DNA of 43,275 nucleotides, from positions 1 through 43,275 of the forward strand of contig CAWBVA010000008.1 of the NCBI GenBank assembly GCA_963792125.1, read 5' to 3'. The notes beneath the pieces were generated by a model that saw only the letters and a list, made by a program, of their open reading frames with translations, ran no database searches and was not told the DNA's origin. Source of the stretch: Methanocella_A sp963792125 (GTDB lineage Archaea > Halobacteriota > Methanocellia > Methanocellales > Methanocellaceae). The position numbers and the translations under genes are program-made. How positions within the stretch are numbered: position 1 is the stretch's first letter; each line of letters opens with the position of its first letter. Of the stretch, positions 32,549 through 40,403 are shown in pieces.

Positions 32549-32726
32549 GTACGTCCACGCAGGATGTGAAACGATAAGCAGGCCTCCCTTGATCGTCCGG
32601 CAAAATATGCCAGATCAATATAATTATATAATGCATATTATATTTTAATCTATTGACTAAGAAATAAGCCTGCGACCTGTGCCCGGCCGGGCGTATGCGA
32701 TTACCCGTGCCGGGGGTCGTGATATC

Positions 32727-33581
32727 TTAAAAATCTTTGAATATCTTATAGATCGCCGCGAAGTCTTCACCCTCGATGCCCTTCGAAAAGGTCATCGCGT
32801 AGACTTCTTTGACCGCGCTGCCGGTGAAGAGCGGGCGTTTCAGCGTCTTCGCCAGGTCCTGGAGGTAGTGCAAATCCTTGTAGATCAGTGCCGACGAGAA
32901 CTGCGTGGGGAAGCTTTCGCCGACCAGCATGTCCTTCTTGCCGTTGAGCACGGCAGAGTTCCCGGCCCCGGAGAGGATGATGTTGACTACGGTCTCCCTG
33001 CTCACGCCGGCCGCTTCGCCCAGCGCTACGGCCTCTGCGCCGGTGGCCATGAGCGTGCCCAGCACCATGTTGTTGACCAGCTTCATCTTCGTCGCCAGCG
33101 TCTCTCCGCCGAGATAGAAAATATTCTTGCCGATCTTTTCGAGCAGCGGCTTTACCTGTCCGAAGGCATCTTTATCGCCGCTGACCAGCACCGTCAGGTT
33201 GCCCTGCGACGCGGGCACCACGCTGCCCAGGACCGGCGTCTCGAGGTAACAGGCCCCGTGCCTCCTGGCCGCTTCGTAAAACTCCGGTACGCGGTCAAAG
33301 TGGTTGGTGGTCGTGTCCACGATGATCTTGCCGTGGCATTTGCTGTCAAGCAGCCCGTCCTTGCCGTTGAGCACGGCGGAAACGGCGTTGCTGTCGAACA
33401 GGTTGATGAAGACGACGTCGACATCGCACATCAGCGCGGCGGGAGTGTCCGCTACCGGGACGCCAAGATCCTGTGCCTTTTCTTTTGTCCTGTTCCAGAC
33501 GACGAGTTCCACGCCCTGGCTGATCATCCGCTTCGCGATCGTTTTCCCGAGGTGGCCGAGGCCGATGAAACCTACTTTCAT
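32727..33581 (-). CDS. Beta-hydroxyacid dehydrogenase family NAD(P)-dependent oxidoreductase
   Basis: 284 residues of the 3-hydroxyisobutyrate dehydrogenase/tartronate-semialdehyde reductase/succinic-semialdehyde (GLYR1-like) family. The dinucleotide fold begins KVGFIGLGHLGKTIAKR. The substrate-binding segment is ETPVLGSVVPASQGNLTVL and the catalytic Lys lies in GGETLATKMKLVNNMVLG. The C-terminal helical domain follows. Substrate cannot be decided between small aldehydes and acids. Start ATG at 33581 with GGTGTC upstream. Confidence 0.92.
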   Translation of the reverse strand: MKVGFIGLGHLGKTIAKRMISQGVELVVWNRTKEKAQDLGVPVADTPAALMCDVDVVFINLFDSNAVSAVLNGKDGLLDSKCHGKIIVDTTTNHFDRVPEFYEAARRHGACYLETPVLGSVVPASQGNLTVLVSGDKDAFGQVKPLLEKIGKNIFYLGGETLATKMKLVNNMVLGTLMATGAEAVALGEAAGVSRETVVNIILSGAGNSAVLNGKKDMLVGESFPTQFSSALIYKDLHYLQDLAKTLKRPLFTGSAVKEVYAMTFSKGIEGEDFAAIYKIFKDF

Positions 33582-33677
33582 GATGACACCTTCACACAAT
33601 CCAACTGTACCACTAATATTACTCTGATTGCATTAATTTATTACTATGGCTGCCCGATTTTGCCTGGGCGACACTTT

Positions 33678-34154
33678 GTGACGGACGAACGTTTCATGAG
33701 GCTCGCGCTGGCGAAAGGGCGAGAAGGTGTCGATAATGGCCAGTTACCTTTCGGCGCAGTCATCGTTAAAGACGGAGAAGTAGTCTCCAGTGCACACAAT
33801 ACGATCATAGTGGACGGGAGTATCATTTCTCATGCCGAGACGAATGCGATTATTAACGCCTGCCATAAGCTGGGCGGGCTTGACCTCACCGGGTGCACAC
33901 TGTATACCTCCTGCGAGCCCTGTCCCATGTGTTTCACTGCGGCGGTGCTGGCGAACGTTTCCCGGATTGTCTACAGCGCCAGGCTCGGAGACGTCGTCAT
34001 ACCGGGATTTAGCATGCTGCCGGTGAGGAATGACGAACTGAAGGCCGCAGGCCATGCCAGCATCGAACTGACTGGCGACTGTTTGCGTATCGATGGTCTG
34101 GCACTGTACAGGATATGGGACGAGCGTCAGAAAAAGGCTCAAGGCTTCAGGTAA
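33678..34154 (+). CDS. Nucleoside/base deaminase (CDA fold, guanine-deaminase-like)
   Basis: 158 residues. Zinc ligands and catalytic Glu are HAETNAI and CEPCPMCFTA, the H-A-E and P-C-x2-C motifs of the cytidine deaminase-like superfamily. The overall layout (PFGAVIVKDGEVV) is closest to guanine deaminase GuaD and tRNA-adenosine deaminases. The start is GTG 33678 (VTDERFMRL) or ATG 33696. The 3' end overlaps the convergent next gene by 16 bases. Confidence 0.9.
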   Translation: MTDERFMRLALAKGREGVDNGQLPFGAVIVKDGEVVSSAHNTIIVDGSIISHAETNAIINACHKLGGLDLTGCTLYTSCEPCPMCFTAAVLANVSRIVYSARLGDVVIPGFSMLPVRNDELKAAGHASIELTGDCLRIDGLALYRIWDERQKKAQGFR

Positions 34155-34651
34155 AACCGCCATTTGCAGAACATGTCTTTCGGGTGCGGGTCGGGAGGCG
34201 CGAACAGGCACTCGACGCAGATGCGCTCGTCGATGGCATGCGCAAAGCTGGTGAATTCGGCACGGTGCATCTCCCGGCAGACGTACTCGCCGAGGCCCCG
34301 CCGGAGGCGGGCTTCCTGGGTCGGGCATGAAGGCGTCGATAAAATGACCTCGCCATCTTTCTCCTCGATCGTATAATCGACGATGATCGCCCAGGGAAAG
34401 AGCTTTAGCGCTTTGACGAAGCCTTGCAGCCCCTTTTCTGTTATGCCGAACCGTGCGACGATGTCCTTCGCGGCCATTCCTGCTACACGGCCCCAGACCT
34501 GCTCGTTGATTTTTTCCGCAGTGGGCTGGCCGTACTCTTCCGTGACGTTGATAAACCAGAAAGCATCGACCACACGGTAGTGCCAGAGCAGGAACTCGAG
34601 GTAGCTGTCAGTCTCTTCTTTGCTCATCTCGTTGAAAGCCCGGAGGTTCAT
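34139..34651 (-). CDS. DUF6125-like conserved hypothetical
   Basis: 170 residues, soluble. The N-terminal helical part has HYRVVDAFWFINVTEEYG. The C-terminal half has a Cys at TPSCPTQEARLRRGL, YVCREMH, and the ending CVECLFAPPDPHPKDMFCKWRF. This Cys set and the PPDPHP-x4-C-x-W-R pattern recall the DUF6125 family of archaea and anaerobic bacteria; the link is from memory. Possibly metal-binding. Function unknown. Confidence 0.7.
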   Translation of the reverse strand: MNLRAFNEMSKEETDSYLEFLLWHYRVVDAFWFINVTEEYGQPTAEKINEQVWGRVAGMAAKDIVARFGITEKGLQGFVKALKLFPWAIIVDYTIEEKDGEVILSTPSCPTQEARLRRGLGEYVCREMHRAEFTSFAHAIDERICVECLFAPPDPHPKDMFCKWRFYLKP

Positions 34652-34686
34652 GATACATCACTGTGATTATCCGGCTGTCCCGCAGG

Positions 34687-35241
34687 TCACCGGACGAAAG
34701 CCCACACCGATCGTGCGGGTATATCCGAAGCCAGCTTCCCTTTCGATTCCCGGGCCTGCCGGATCCCGGCTTTCAGGCGCTGCCCGTTCTGGATGATGGT
34801 CAGCATGTCTTCGTTCTTGCTGATGTAATCGATGATCTGCGCTTCCATCTCCCGCTTGATGAGCTCGTGGTCGAAATAGTCGCCTGAGACTGCCTCTTCA
34901 TCTTCGGGCATCGTCTCCGGCGCGAGGACATCCGCATCTGCCTGCCCGGTCGCCTGGTCATCGTCGGCAGGCAGGGATTCCGGCTGGCTTTCAGCCAGGA
35001 CTTCCGACATCCGGGGCAAGAGCCGGTTGACCTCTTCATCCATGACCTTAAGCTGGTAAGCATGGAATCGCCCGGCAACGAGCTCAGTACGGTCGCCAAG
35101 GGCATTGCTAATCCGCCTCAGGCCCTCGAATACTTTATAATGGACCTCCCGGGGCACGATACGGTCTATGTGTCTGTCACTTTTGCTGTGGTAGACGACG
35201 GCGCCGACCGGCAAATCCGCCCTGCAGTCAGGGAGAGCCAT
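34687..35241 (-). CDS. Hypothetical protein overlapping a HEAT-repeat gene
   Basis: 184 residues. N-terminal half: VGAVVYHSKSDRHIDRIVP and a helical segment. The middle is acidic and low complexity (LPADDDQATGQADADVL). The C-terminal helix is EAQIIDYISKNEDMLTIIQN. No family recognised. Its ATG at 35241 overlaps the end of the upstream HEAT gene by 14 bases, suggesting translational coupling and a functional link. Confidence 0.55.
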   Translation of the reverse strand: MALPDCRADLPVGAVVYHSKSDRHIDRIVPREVHYKVFEGLRRISNALGDRTELVAGRFHAYQLKVMDEEVNRLLPRMSEVLAESQPESLPADDDQATGQADADVLAPETMPEDEEAVSGDYFDHELIKREMEAQIIDYISKNEDMLTIIQNGQRLKAGIRQARESKGKLASDIPARSVWAFVR

Positions 35242-35553
35242 AGTCGATCAGCTGCGATTCTATCTTCAGCATCTGGCTCAAGGACACGGCTGTCAGGCAT
35301 ACATGCCAGCGCCTCCACAATGTCCATGACGATGACGAACGATTCCGCACCCAGGGAGATCTCCCTCGACAATGCGAACATCAATGGTTCCACTGCTCTG
35401 CTGTCGCGGCTTGACGCCCAGCGCCACCACTGATCGCTGGCGCACGTTAATGTCCTTGTCGGATAATACTGCTATATAGAAGTCCACTGTCGCACGGCTG
35501 TCGATACCACCGGCAGACACTGTCCCCACCGTTTGCTCACGTATCATAATCAT
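35228..35553 (-). CDS. HEAT-repeat (PBS-lyase-like) protein, two frame disruptions
   Basis: The frame from 35553 gives two HEAT helices (RATVDFYIAVLSDKDINVRQ, RSVVALGVK). It must shift once near 35404-35409 to continue with DSRAVEPLMFALSREI and again near 35274-35279 to end in QMLKIESQLIDYGSP and a stop at 35228. Removing one base at each place gives HEAT units of normal length (ALG-x3-DxRAVEPL), about 107 residues. Each piece fits the HEAT pattern, but the gene is broken as written. Such proteins are scaffolds. ATG ATT ATG start context lacks a clear ribosome site. Confidence 0.5.
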
Positions 35554-35672
35554 TCATATCTCTAACAGGCATGCCGTATGCTATCCATAGTAACAGCCTG
35601 TCCCAGATCCATCCCTTGTAAAGTAATGTATTGCTTTCAGTATAAATCTTTATTTCTATTATTTTTCTGCTT

Positions 35673-35738
35673 ATGAATAGAAAAAAATCTGATGGAATGC
35701 TGGCGGTCAGGCTCCCGGAAACACTTATCAACAGCTAA
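35673..35738 (+). pseudogene. Truncated ribbon-helix-helix (CopG-like) fragment
   Basis: A 21-codon frame, MNRKKSDGMLAVRLPETLI plus N-S and stop, resembles the N-terminal beta strand and first helix start of RHH regulators (RLPE-x-L-I). TATAAAT at 35641-35647 stands about 26 bases before a possible leaderless start at 35673. The helices that should follow are missing in all frames. It is either a remnant or a very short peptide. Confidence 0.4.
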
Positions 35739-35778
35739 AAGTAAATGACGTATAGGTACAGGGAGATTTACGGGTCAC

Positions 35779-36942
35779 ATGAGCCGACACACTTGCAGGA
35801 TTTCACAAAAAGCGCTGGCGCTGCCACCGTTCTACGTCATGGAAGTGCTGGAGAGGGCACAGGAGCTGGAACGCGAAGGCCGCAGCGTCATCCACCTCGA
35901 GGTGGGCGAGCCGGACTTTCCCACGCCCGCCCACATATGCGAAGCGGCCAATAAGGCTCTCTGTGCCGGCGAGACGAAATATACCCACAGCCTCGGCCTG
36001 CTCCAGCTGCGCGAGGCCATTGTGGACAACTACAACCGTAAGTTCGGGCTAGACCTGGTGCCGGAACAGGTCATCGTGACGTCGGGGACAAGCCCGGCCA
36101 TGCTGTTGTTGTTCATCGGCCTCCTCGAACAGGGCGACGAGGTCGTCATGCCGAACCCTCACTATGCCTGTTATCCCAACTTCGTCCTGTGTGCAGGCGG
36201 CAAACCCTCGTTCGTATATACAAGTGAGGACGACGGTTTCCGCATGCATCCGGAGGCTGTCGCGAATGCTATCACTCCTCGCACGAAAGCGATCCTGATA
36301 AATTCGCCTGCCAACCCGACGGGCAGAGTGATGAGCCCCGGAGAATACCGGGGCATATGTGAAGCGGCTGGCGACGTGCCTGTCATCTCTGACGAGATTT
36401 ACCAGGGCCTCGTGTACAAAGGGAAAGACCACTCGATACTCGAATACACGGACAACGCCTTCGTGCTGAACGGCTTCTCGAAGCTGTACGCGATGACCGG
36501 GTGGCGGCTCGGGTATCTCATCGCGCCCCGGGAGTGCGTCCGGCCGCTGCAGAAGGTGCAGCAGAACCTGTTCATCAGCGCGAACAGTTTTGTTCAGCAC
36601 GCAGGCGTGGTGGCACTGAAAGGCCCGCAGGAATCGGTCCGCGAGATGACCGCCGAGTACGACCGGCGCAGAAAGTACATGCTGAAGCGGCTGAAGGAGA
36701 TTGGCTTCGGCATCAAATACGAGCCGCAAGGGGCTTATTACATCCTTGCTGATGCAAGGCGGTTCGGCACGGATTCGCTGAAGCTGAGCCGGAACATCCT
36801 CGAGGGCGCAGGCGTCGCCTGTACGCCCGGCATCGACTTCGGCAGCGGCGCGGAGGGCTATCTCCGGTTCTCTTATTCGAACAGCCTGGAGAATATCGCC
36901 GAGGGCATGCACAGGCTGGAGAAGTATCTCAACGACATTTGA
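35779..36942 (+). CDS. Class I/II pyridoxal-phosphate aminotransferase (AspC/AlaT-like)
   Basis: 387 residues, fold-type I. Visible motifs: HLEVGEPDFPTPAHI near the N-terminus, TSGTSPAMLLLF, NSPANPTGRVMS, ISDEIYQGLVY and the PLP-Lys motif NGFSKLYAMTGWRLGY. The Arg for the substrate carboxylate lies in YLRFSYSNS. Substrate among Asp, Ala, aromatic or branched amino acids cannot be fixed. ATG start preceded by GGGAGATT 12-20 bases upstream. Neighbours do not point to a pathway. Confidence 0.94.
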   Translation: MSRHTCRISQKALALPPFYVMEVLERAQELEREGRSVIHLEVGEPDFPTPAHICEAANKALCAGETKYTHSLGLLQLREAIVDNYNRKFGLDLVPEQVIVTSGTSPAMLLLFIGLLEQGDEVVMPNPHYACYPNFVLCAGGKPSFVYTSEDDGFRMHPEAVANAITPRTKAILINSPANPTGRVMSPGEYRGICEAAGDVPVISDEIYQGLVYKGKDHSILEYTDNAFVLNGFSKLYAMTGWRLGYLIAPRECVRPLQKVQQNLFISANSFVQHAGVVALKGPQESVREMTAEYDRRRKYMLKRLKEIGFGIKYEPQGAYYILADARRFGTDSLKLSRNILEGAGVACTPGIDFGSGAEGYLRFSYSNSLENIAEGMHRLEKYLNDI

Positions 36943-36992
36943 GCCAGAATAGAAAATGCAGGACGGTTGCTGTACTTGATTAACTCTGCCGC

Positions 36993-37115
36993 CTAATCGT
37001 CGTCGTAGAGCCAGCGAAGGCAGTTTCTGTTTTCGACACAGCAGCCGGAGAGCCATAGCCGGTAATAAATGTAATCACATTCGTCGCTTTCTGTCCAGGA
37101 ATCATCTTCCAGCAT
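36993..37115 (-). CDS. 40-residue Cys- and Trp-rich small protein
   Basis: An open frame of 40 codons with ATG at 37115 and TAG at 36993-36995, led by TGGAGACGAG, a good ribosome site with about 8 bases of spacing. The product begins MLEDDSWTESDECDY and ends NRNCLRWLYDDD, with Cys13, Cys25, Cys26, Cys32, three Trp and an acidic character. Four Cys in 20 residues could bind a metal or form disulfides. No homologue is known to me. It lies in an otherwise gene-free spacer (36943-37226) whose left part shows nothing else. Confidence 0.45.
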   Translation of the reverse strand: MLEDDSWTESDECDYIYYRLWLSGCCVENRNCLRWLYDDD

Positions 37116-37226
37116 TTACTCGTCTCCATCGAGAATAAGGGGCTGATGAATAAATAACTATTGTTATTAATCACTATTTTCATTAATTTGGTATATAAAA
37201 AAGTAATTCAGTTTTTACCGTTTACT

Positions 37227-38120
37227 CTAAACGCATTTGCTGAGCACAAAATCTGCCAGGGCTTTGCTCTTCGCTTTGTCGACCATGAGTGTGTCGAACT
37301 TAGCGACCTCGAAGTCGTAGCCTGACAGGTCAGTGGAGTCCCGCTCGTCCATGATGAAGACGTCCACGATGTCCTTATAGCACTCGGCCACGCCTTTAGT
37401 CGACGGCTCGAAGCCTTTCGCCTTCATGAGCTTTGCTGCCGGGCCGCTGACCGGCTGGCTGCCGATGAACGGGCTGACTGCCACTACGAACTTGACCTTG
37501 AGCACGTCACGGACGCCGTCCAGGGCCAGTATAGGTCCGATGCTCGTGATGGGATTGCTGGGGCCGATGATGATGTTCTCGGAAATGTTCAGTACGTCCA
37601 TGACTTCCTCCGCAGGCACCAGCTGGCCCAGCAGCTTGACGCCTTTGACCTCCGGCTCGCCATGGAAAGTAATCCAGAAGTCCTGGAAGTGCATGTCGCC
37701 CAGGTTTGTCTCGACCACGGAAGTCACGTCTTCCTCGCTCATGGGCATCACCCGGGCTTTGATCTGGAAGATGTCGCACAGTTCCCGCGTCGCCCCGGCC
37801 AGCGTGCTCCCGTAGCTCAGCAGCTCGGTCCGCAGGACGTGCGTCGCCCGGTCCTTATCGCCGATCATCAGCTCCTCGAAGTGGCCCATGGCCTTAAGCG
37901 CCTCATGCGTGGCAAAAGAGTCGCCCCTGATCCCCCACCACTTCTGGTCGTCGATGACGTCGGCCATGGTATAGAGTACCGAATCGATGTCCGGGGTGAC
38001 CTTGTTGTTGGAAACCCAGATATCCTCGGCCGTGTTCACCACTACCGCCAGATCGTCGCTGTCCTTGAAGCCCCGGAGCAGCTTCGGGGTACCTGTCCCG
38101 CCCGATAAAACCGTCAGCAT
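37227..38120 (-). CDS. cofD: 2-phospho-L-lactate transferase
   Basis: Transfers the phospholactate (or phosphoenolpyruvate-derived) moiety to the deazaflavin FO during coenzyme F420 synthesis. 297 residues. Motifs: VLSGGTGTPKLLRG at the N-terminus, NTAEDIWVSN, TPDIDSVLYTM and GPSNPITSIGPIL, all typical of CofD. The C-terminus ends VLSKCV. Upstream lies an AT-rich region with TATA-like sequence shared with the divergent HD gene. It marks the host as an F420-using organism. Confidence 0.97.
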   Translation of the reverse strand: MLTVLSGGTGTPKLLRGFKDSDDLAVVVNTAEDIWVSNNKVTPDIDSVLYTMADVIDDQKWWGIRGDSFATHEALKAMGHFEELMIGDKDRATHVLRTELLSYGSTLAGATRELCDIFQIKARVMPMSEEDVTSVVETNLGDMHFQDFWITFHGEPEVKGVKLLGQLVPAEEVMDVLNISENIIIGPSNPITSIGPILALDGVRDVLKVKFVVAVSPFIGSQPVSGPAAKLMKAKGFEPSTKGVAECYKDIVDVFIMDERDSTDLSGYDFEVAKFDTLMVDKAKSKALADFVLSKCV

Positions 38121-38213
38121 CGCATTTACATTGACGGCAAAGATAATAATACTTTATTTCTTCAGGGTAGCACTGATAAAGAAAATATAGTAATAACGCC
38201 ATTTTAACATGTC

Positions 38214-39404
38214 ATGAGCCCCATCCGCGACCCGATCCATGGCTACATCGAGATCAGGCCCTACATCGAGCGGCTGCTGGACACGAAGATCGTCCAGCGT
38301 CTCCGCAACGTCAAACAGTTAGGCTGGACAAACCTCGTGTACCCGGGGTCGAACCACTCCAGGTACGAGCACTCGCTGGGCACGTACTACCTGGCCAGCC
38401 GCCTGGCATCGGAGCTCTCCGGGCAGGAGCGGATGGAGATCGAGATTTCCGCGCTGCTGCACGACATCGGCCACGGCCCGTACTCGCACGACTGCGAGGA
38501 AGTGATCGAGAAGTATACCCGCCGCAGCCACAGCGACGTGCGATTTCTCCTCGAGAAGGAAGAGATCGCCACCGTGCTGGAGGAACTCGGGATATCGCAG
38601 GCCACTATCGCAAGCCAGATCGAGGGAAAGACCCGGCTGGGCCAGATTGTCAACGGCACGCTGGACGTGGACCGGATGGACTACCTGGTCCGGGACGCCT
38701 ATTACACCGGCGTCTCCTACGGGATGGTCGACATCGAGCACCTGCTGCGGAACATACGCTTCTACGACGACACGATCGTGCTGAACCACCGGGGACTCAA
38801 ATCGGCGGAAGCACTGCTCATGTCGCGATTCCTCATGTACCCGTCAGTCTATAATCACCACGTGGGCCGGATCACGGGCGCGATGTTCTCCGGCGCGCTG
38901 GAGTCGGCCATCGAGAGCATGCAGCTCGACCCGTTCGACATGCAGCTCATGGACGACTACGAGGTCAACGTGCGCATGCGGAACATGGAAGGCTACCCGG
39001 GTGACATCATCCGCCGCCTGAACAGCCGCAACCTGTTCAAACGAGCCCTGTATGTCGGCTTCGATGTCGTCGATAAGACCATCGTCCGCTACTCCAAGGC
39101 ACACCGGGAGATCGAGTCGGAAATCGCCCGGCTGGCAGGCGTGAACCCCGGCTACGTGATCGTGGACATCCCTAAAGTGCCGGAATTCCGGGAGCGGAAC
39201 ACGAAGGTGCTGATGGAGAACGATCAGCTGAAGTACATCGACGACGTATCCAGTGTCGCGCGTATCGTGGAAGAGTCCTACGTAGAGGACTGGCGCATGG
39301 GCGTCTACACGCTGCCCGAGTACCGGGAGCACGTCGCAAAGATCTCCCGTGACTACTTCAACGTGGAGAAGACGCCGAAACAGAGCAAGCTCGAGGTGGC
39401 ATGA
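38214..39404 (+). CDS. HD-superfamily phosphohydrolase (dGTPase-like, COG1078 type)
   Basis: 396 residues. The HD metal-binding motif is LLHDIGHGPYSHDCEE; GSNHSRYEHSLGTYYLA upstream and DVDRMDYLVRDAYYTG downstream are typical of COG1078 proteins. Probably hydrolyses (d)NTPs. The ATG at 38214 has no ribosome site, and an AAAATATA block about 30 bases upstream suggests a leaderless transcript. It overlaps the LpdD-like gene by 4 bases (ATGA). Confidence 0.92.
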   Translation: MSPIRDPIHGYIEIRPYIERLLDTKIVQRLRNVKQLGWTNLVYPGSNHSRYEHSLGTYYLASRLASELSGQERMEIEISALLHDIGHGPYSHDCEEVIEKYTRRSHSDVRFLLEKEEIATVLEELGISQATIASQIEGKTRLGQIVNGTLDVDRMDYLVRDAYYTGVSYGMVDIEHLLRNIRFYDDTIVLNHRGLKSAEALLMSRFLMYPSVYNHHVGRITGAMFSGALESAIESMQLDPFDMQLMDDYEVNVRMRNMEGYPGDIIRRLNSRNLFKRALYVGFDVVDKTIVRYSKAHREIESEIARLAGVNPGYVIVDIPKVPEFRERNTKVLMENDQLKYIDDVSSVARIVEESYVEDWRMGVYTLPEYREHVAKISRDYFNVEKTPKQSKLEVA

Positions 39405-39784
39405 GTGCCGACCGTCTGACCCGGTCGGGCGTCCTGCTGAAAAAGTCCGCCGGCCGCATCGAGGTGACGCTGGAGGCGACGCGCATCGGGAAGGACCTGC
39501 TTGTCGTGATCAAAGGCGGGGCAGGCCACATCGGCGCCGTGGGCGCAGGGACCAATTGCGGCGGTATGGCGGTCTCCTCTGTCATTACCACACCAGGCCA
39601 CCGGGACGACCGCATCGTTAAAGACGCTGCGGAACGGATTTCTAAAAGGCTCGGCTGCAATTGCGCCGTCATCGCAGGCGTTCACTACGATGGCATCACA
39701 GCACAGGAGATCAAAGACGTGTTAATCCTCAGCAATGCGCTGGTGGATGAGCTGGAGGGAGCGTTACGGACAGAAGGATTGTAA
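39401..39784 (+). CDS. Prenylated-flavin chaperone (LpdD-like) domain protein
   Basis: 127 residues with IEVTLEATRIGKDLLVVIKG and GGAGHIGAVGAG, a small alpha/beta protein resembling the D subunit of gallate/vanillate-type decarboxylases (LpdD), thought to bind or protect prenylated FMN. Family call is from memory. The context supports it: it overlaps the HD gene upstream and ubiX, which makes prenyl-FMN, downstream. No UbiD decarboxylase gene is in the window. Confidence 0.75.
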   Translation: MSADRLTRSGVLLKKSAGRIEVTLEATRIGKDLLVVIKGGAGHIGAVGAGTNCGGMAVSSVITTPGHRDDRIVKDAAERISKRLGCNCAVIAGVHYDGITAQEIKDVLILSNALVDELEGALRTEGL

Positions 39785-40373
39785 TCGGCATCACAGGCGC
39801 CAGCGGCGTGCAGTACGGCATCCGGCTGCTGGAAGTCCTGAACGGCAACGTTGAGACACACCTGATCGTCTCGAAACTGGGCCGCGAGCTCATCGAGTAC
39901 GAATCGGACGTGCCCCTGGACAGAGTCCTCAAAGAAGCCACCTTCCACTATGCCGACGACGACTTCATGGCTCCGGTAGCAAGCGGCTCATTCCGCTTCG
40001 ACGCCATGGTGATCGTGCCCTGCACGATGAAGACACTTTCTTCAGTCGCCAACGGCTATGCCGACACGCTGATCAGCCGCGCCGCGGAAGTAACGCTGAA
40101 GGAAGGACGCAAGCTCATCCTCGTCCCCCGTGAGATGCCCCTAGCCTGGTCGACCTGAACAACATGGTGAAGGCAAAACAGGCCGGGGCCGTGGTCATGC
40201 CTGCGTGCCCGGGCTTCTACAACAAGCCAAAGACGATCGACGATTTGCTGAACAACGTGGTCAGCCGCATCCTCGACCAGGTCGGCATCGACAACGAGCT
40301 CATCCAGCGCTGGGGCGAGCCGGGAAAGAAGAAAAGTACATTGCCCTCGTCCGGCCACAAAATCGTCCGTTAA
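39766..40373 (+). CDS. ubiX: Flavin prenyltransferase UbiX, frameshifted, unusual start
   Basis: Makes prenylated FMN, the cofactor of UbiD decarboxylases. Motifs: GITGASGVQYGIRLLE (flavin-binding N-terminus), VPCTMKTLSSVANGYAD, KLILVPREMPL and, in another frame, MPACPGFYNKPKTIDDLL. The break is at about 40138-40145; one extra base gives MPLSLVDLNNM. About 200 residues corrected. No ATG, GTG or TTG precedes GITGASG in frame; the nearest, GTG 39808, would delete that motif. GGAGGG at 39754-39759 points to a start near 39766, where the codon is ACG. Gene overlaps the LpdD-like gene. Confidence 0.82.
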
Positions 40374-40403
40374 GATGCCAAGGGTCTAAGGGGAGACGCT
40401 CTT

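Noticed and set aside
32679..33677. N-terminal 330 codons of a 491-codon plus-strand frame that ends in the deaminase
   Set aside because: This part is antisense to the beta-hydroxyacid dehydrogenase; only the last 158 codons are a real gene.
35537..35731. 64-codon minus-strand frame upstream of the HEAT gene
   Set aside because: Antisense to the RHH-like fragment, no ribosome site, and overlaps the HEAT gene start.
36049..37056. 335-codon frame opposite the aminotransferase
   Set aside because: Antisense shadow; no domain or ribosome site.
36980..37183. 67-codon minus-strand frame in the spacer before cofD
   Set aside because: No ribosome site and weak composition; the overlapping 40-codon frame at 36993-37115 has better start signals.
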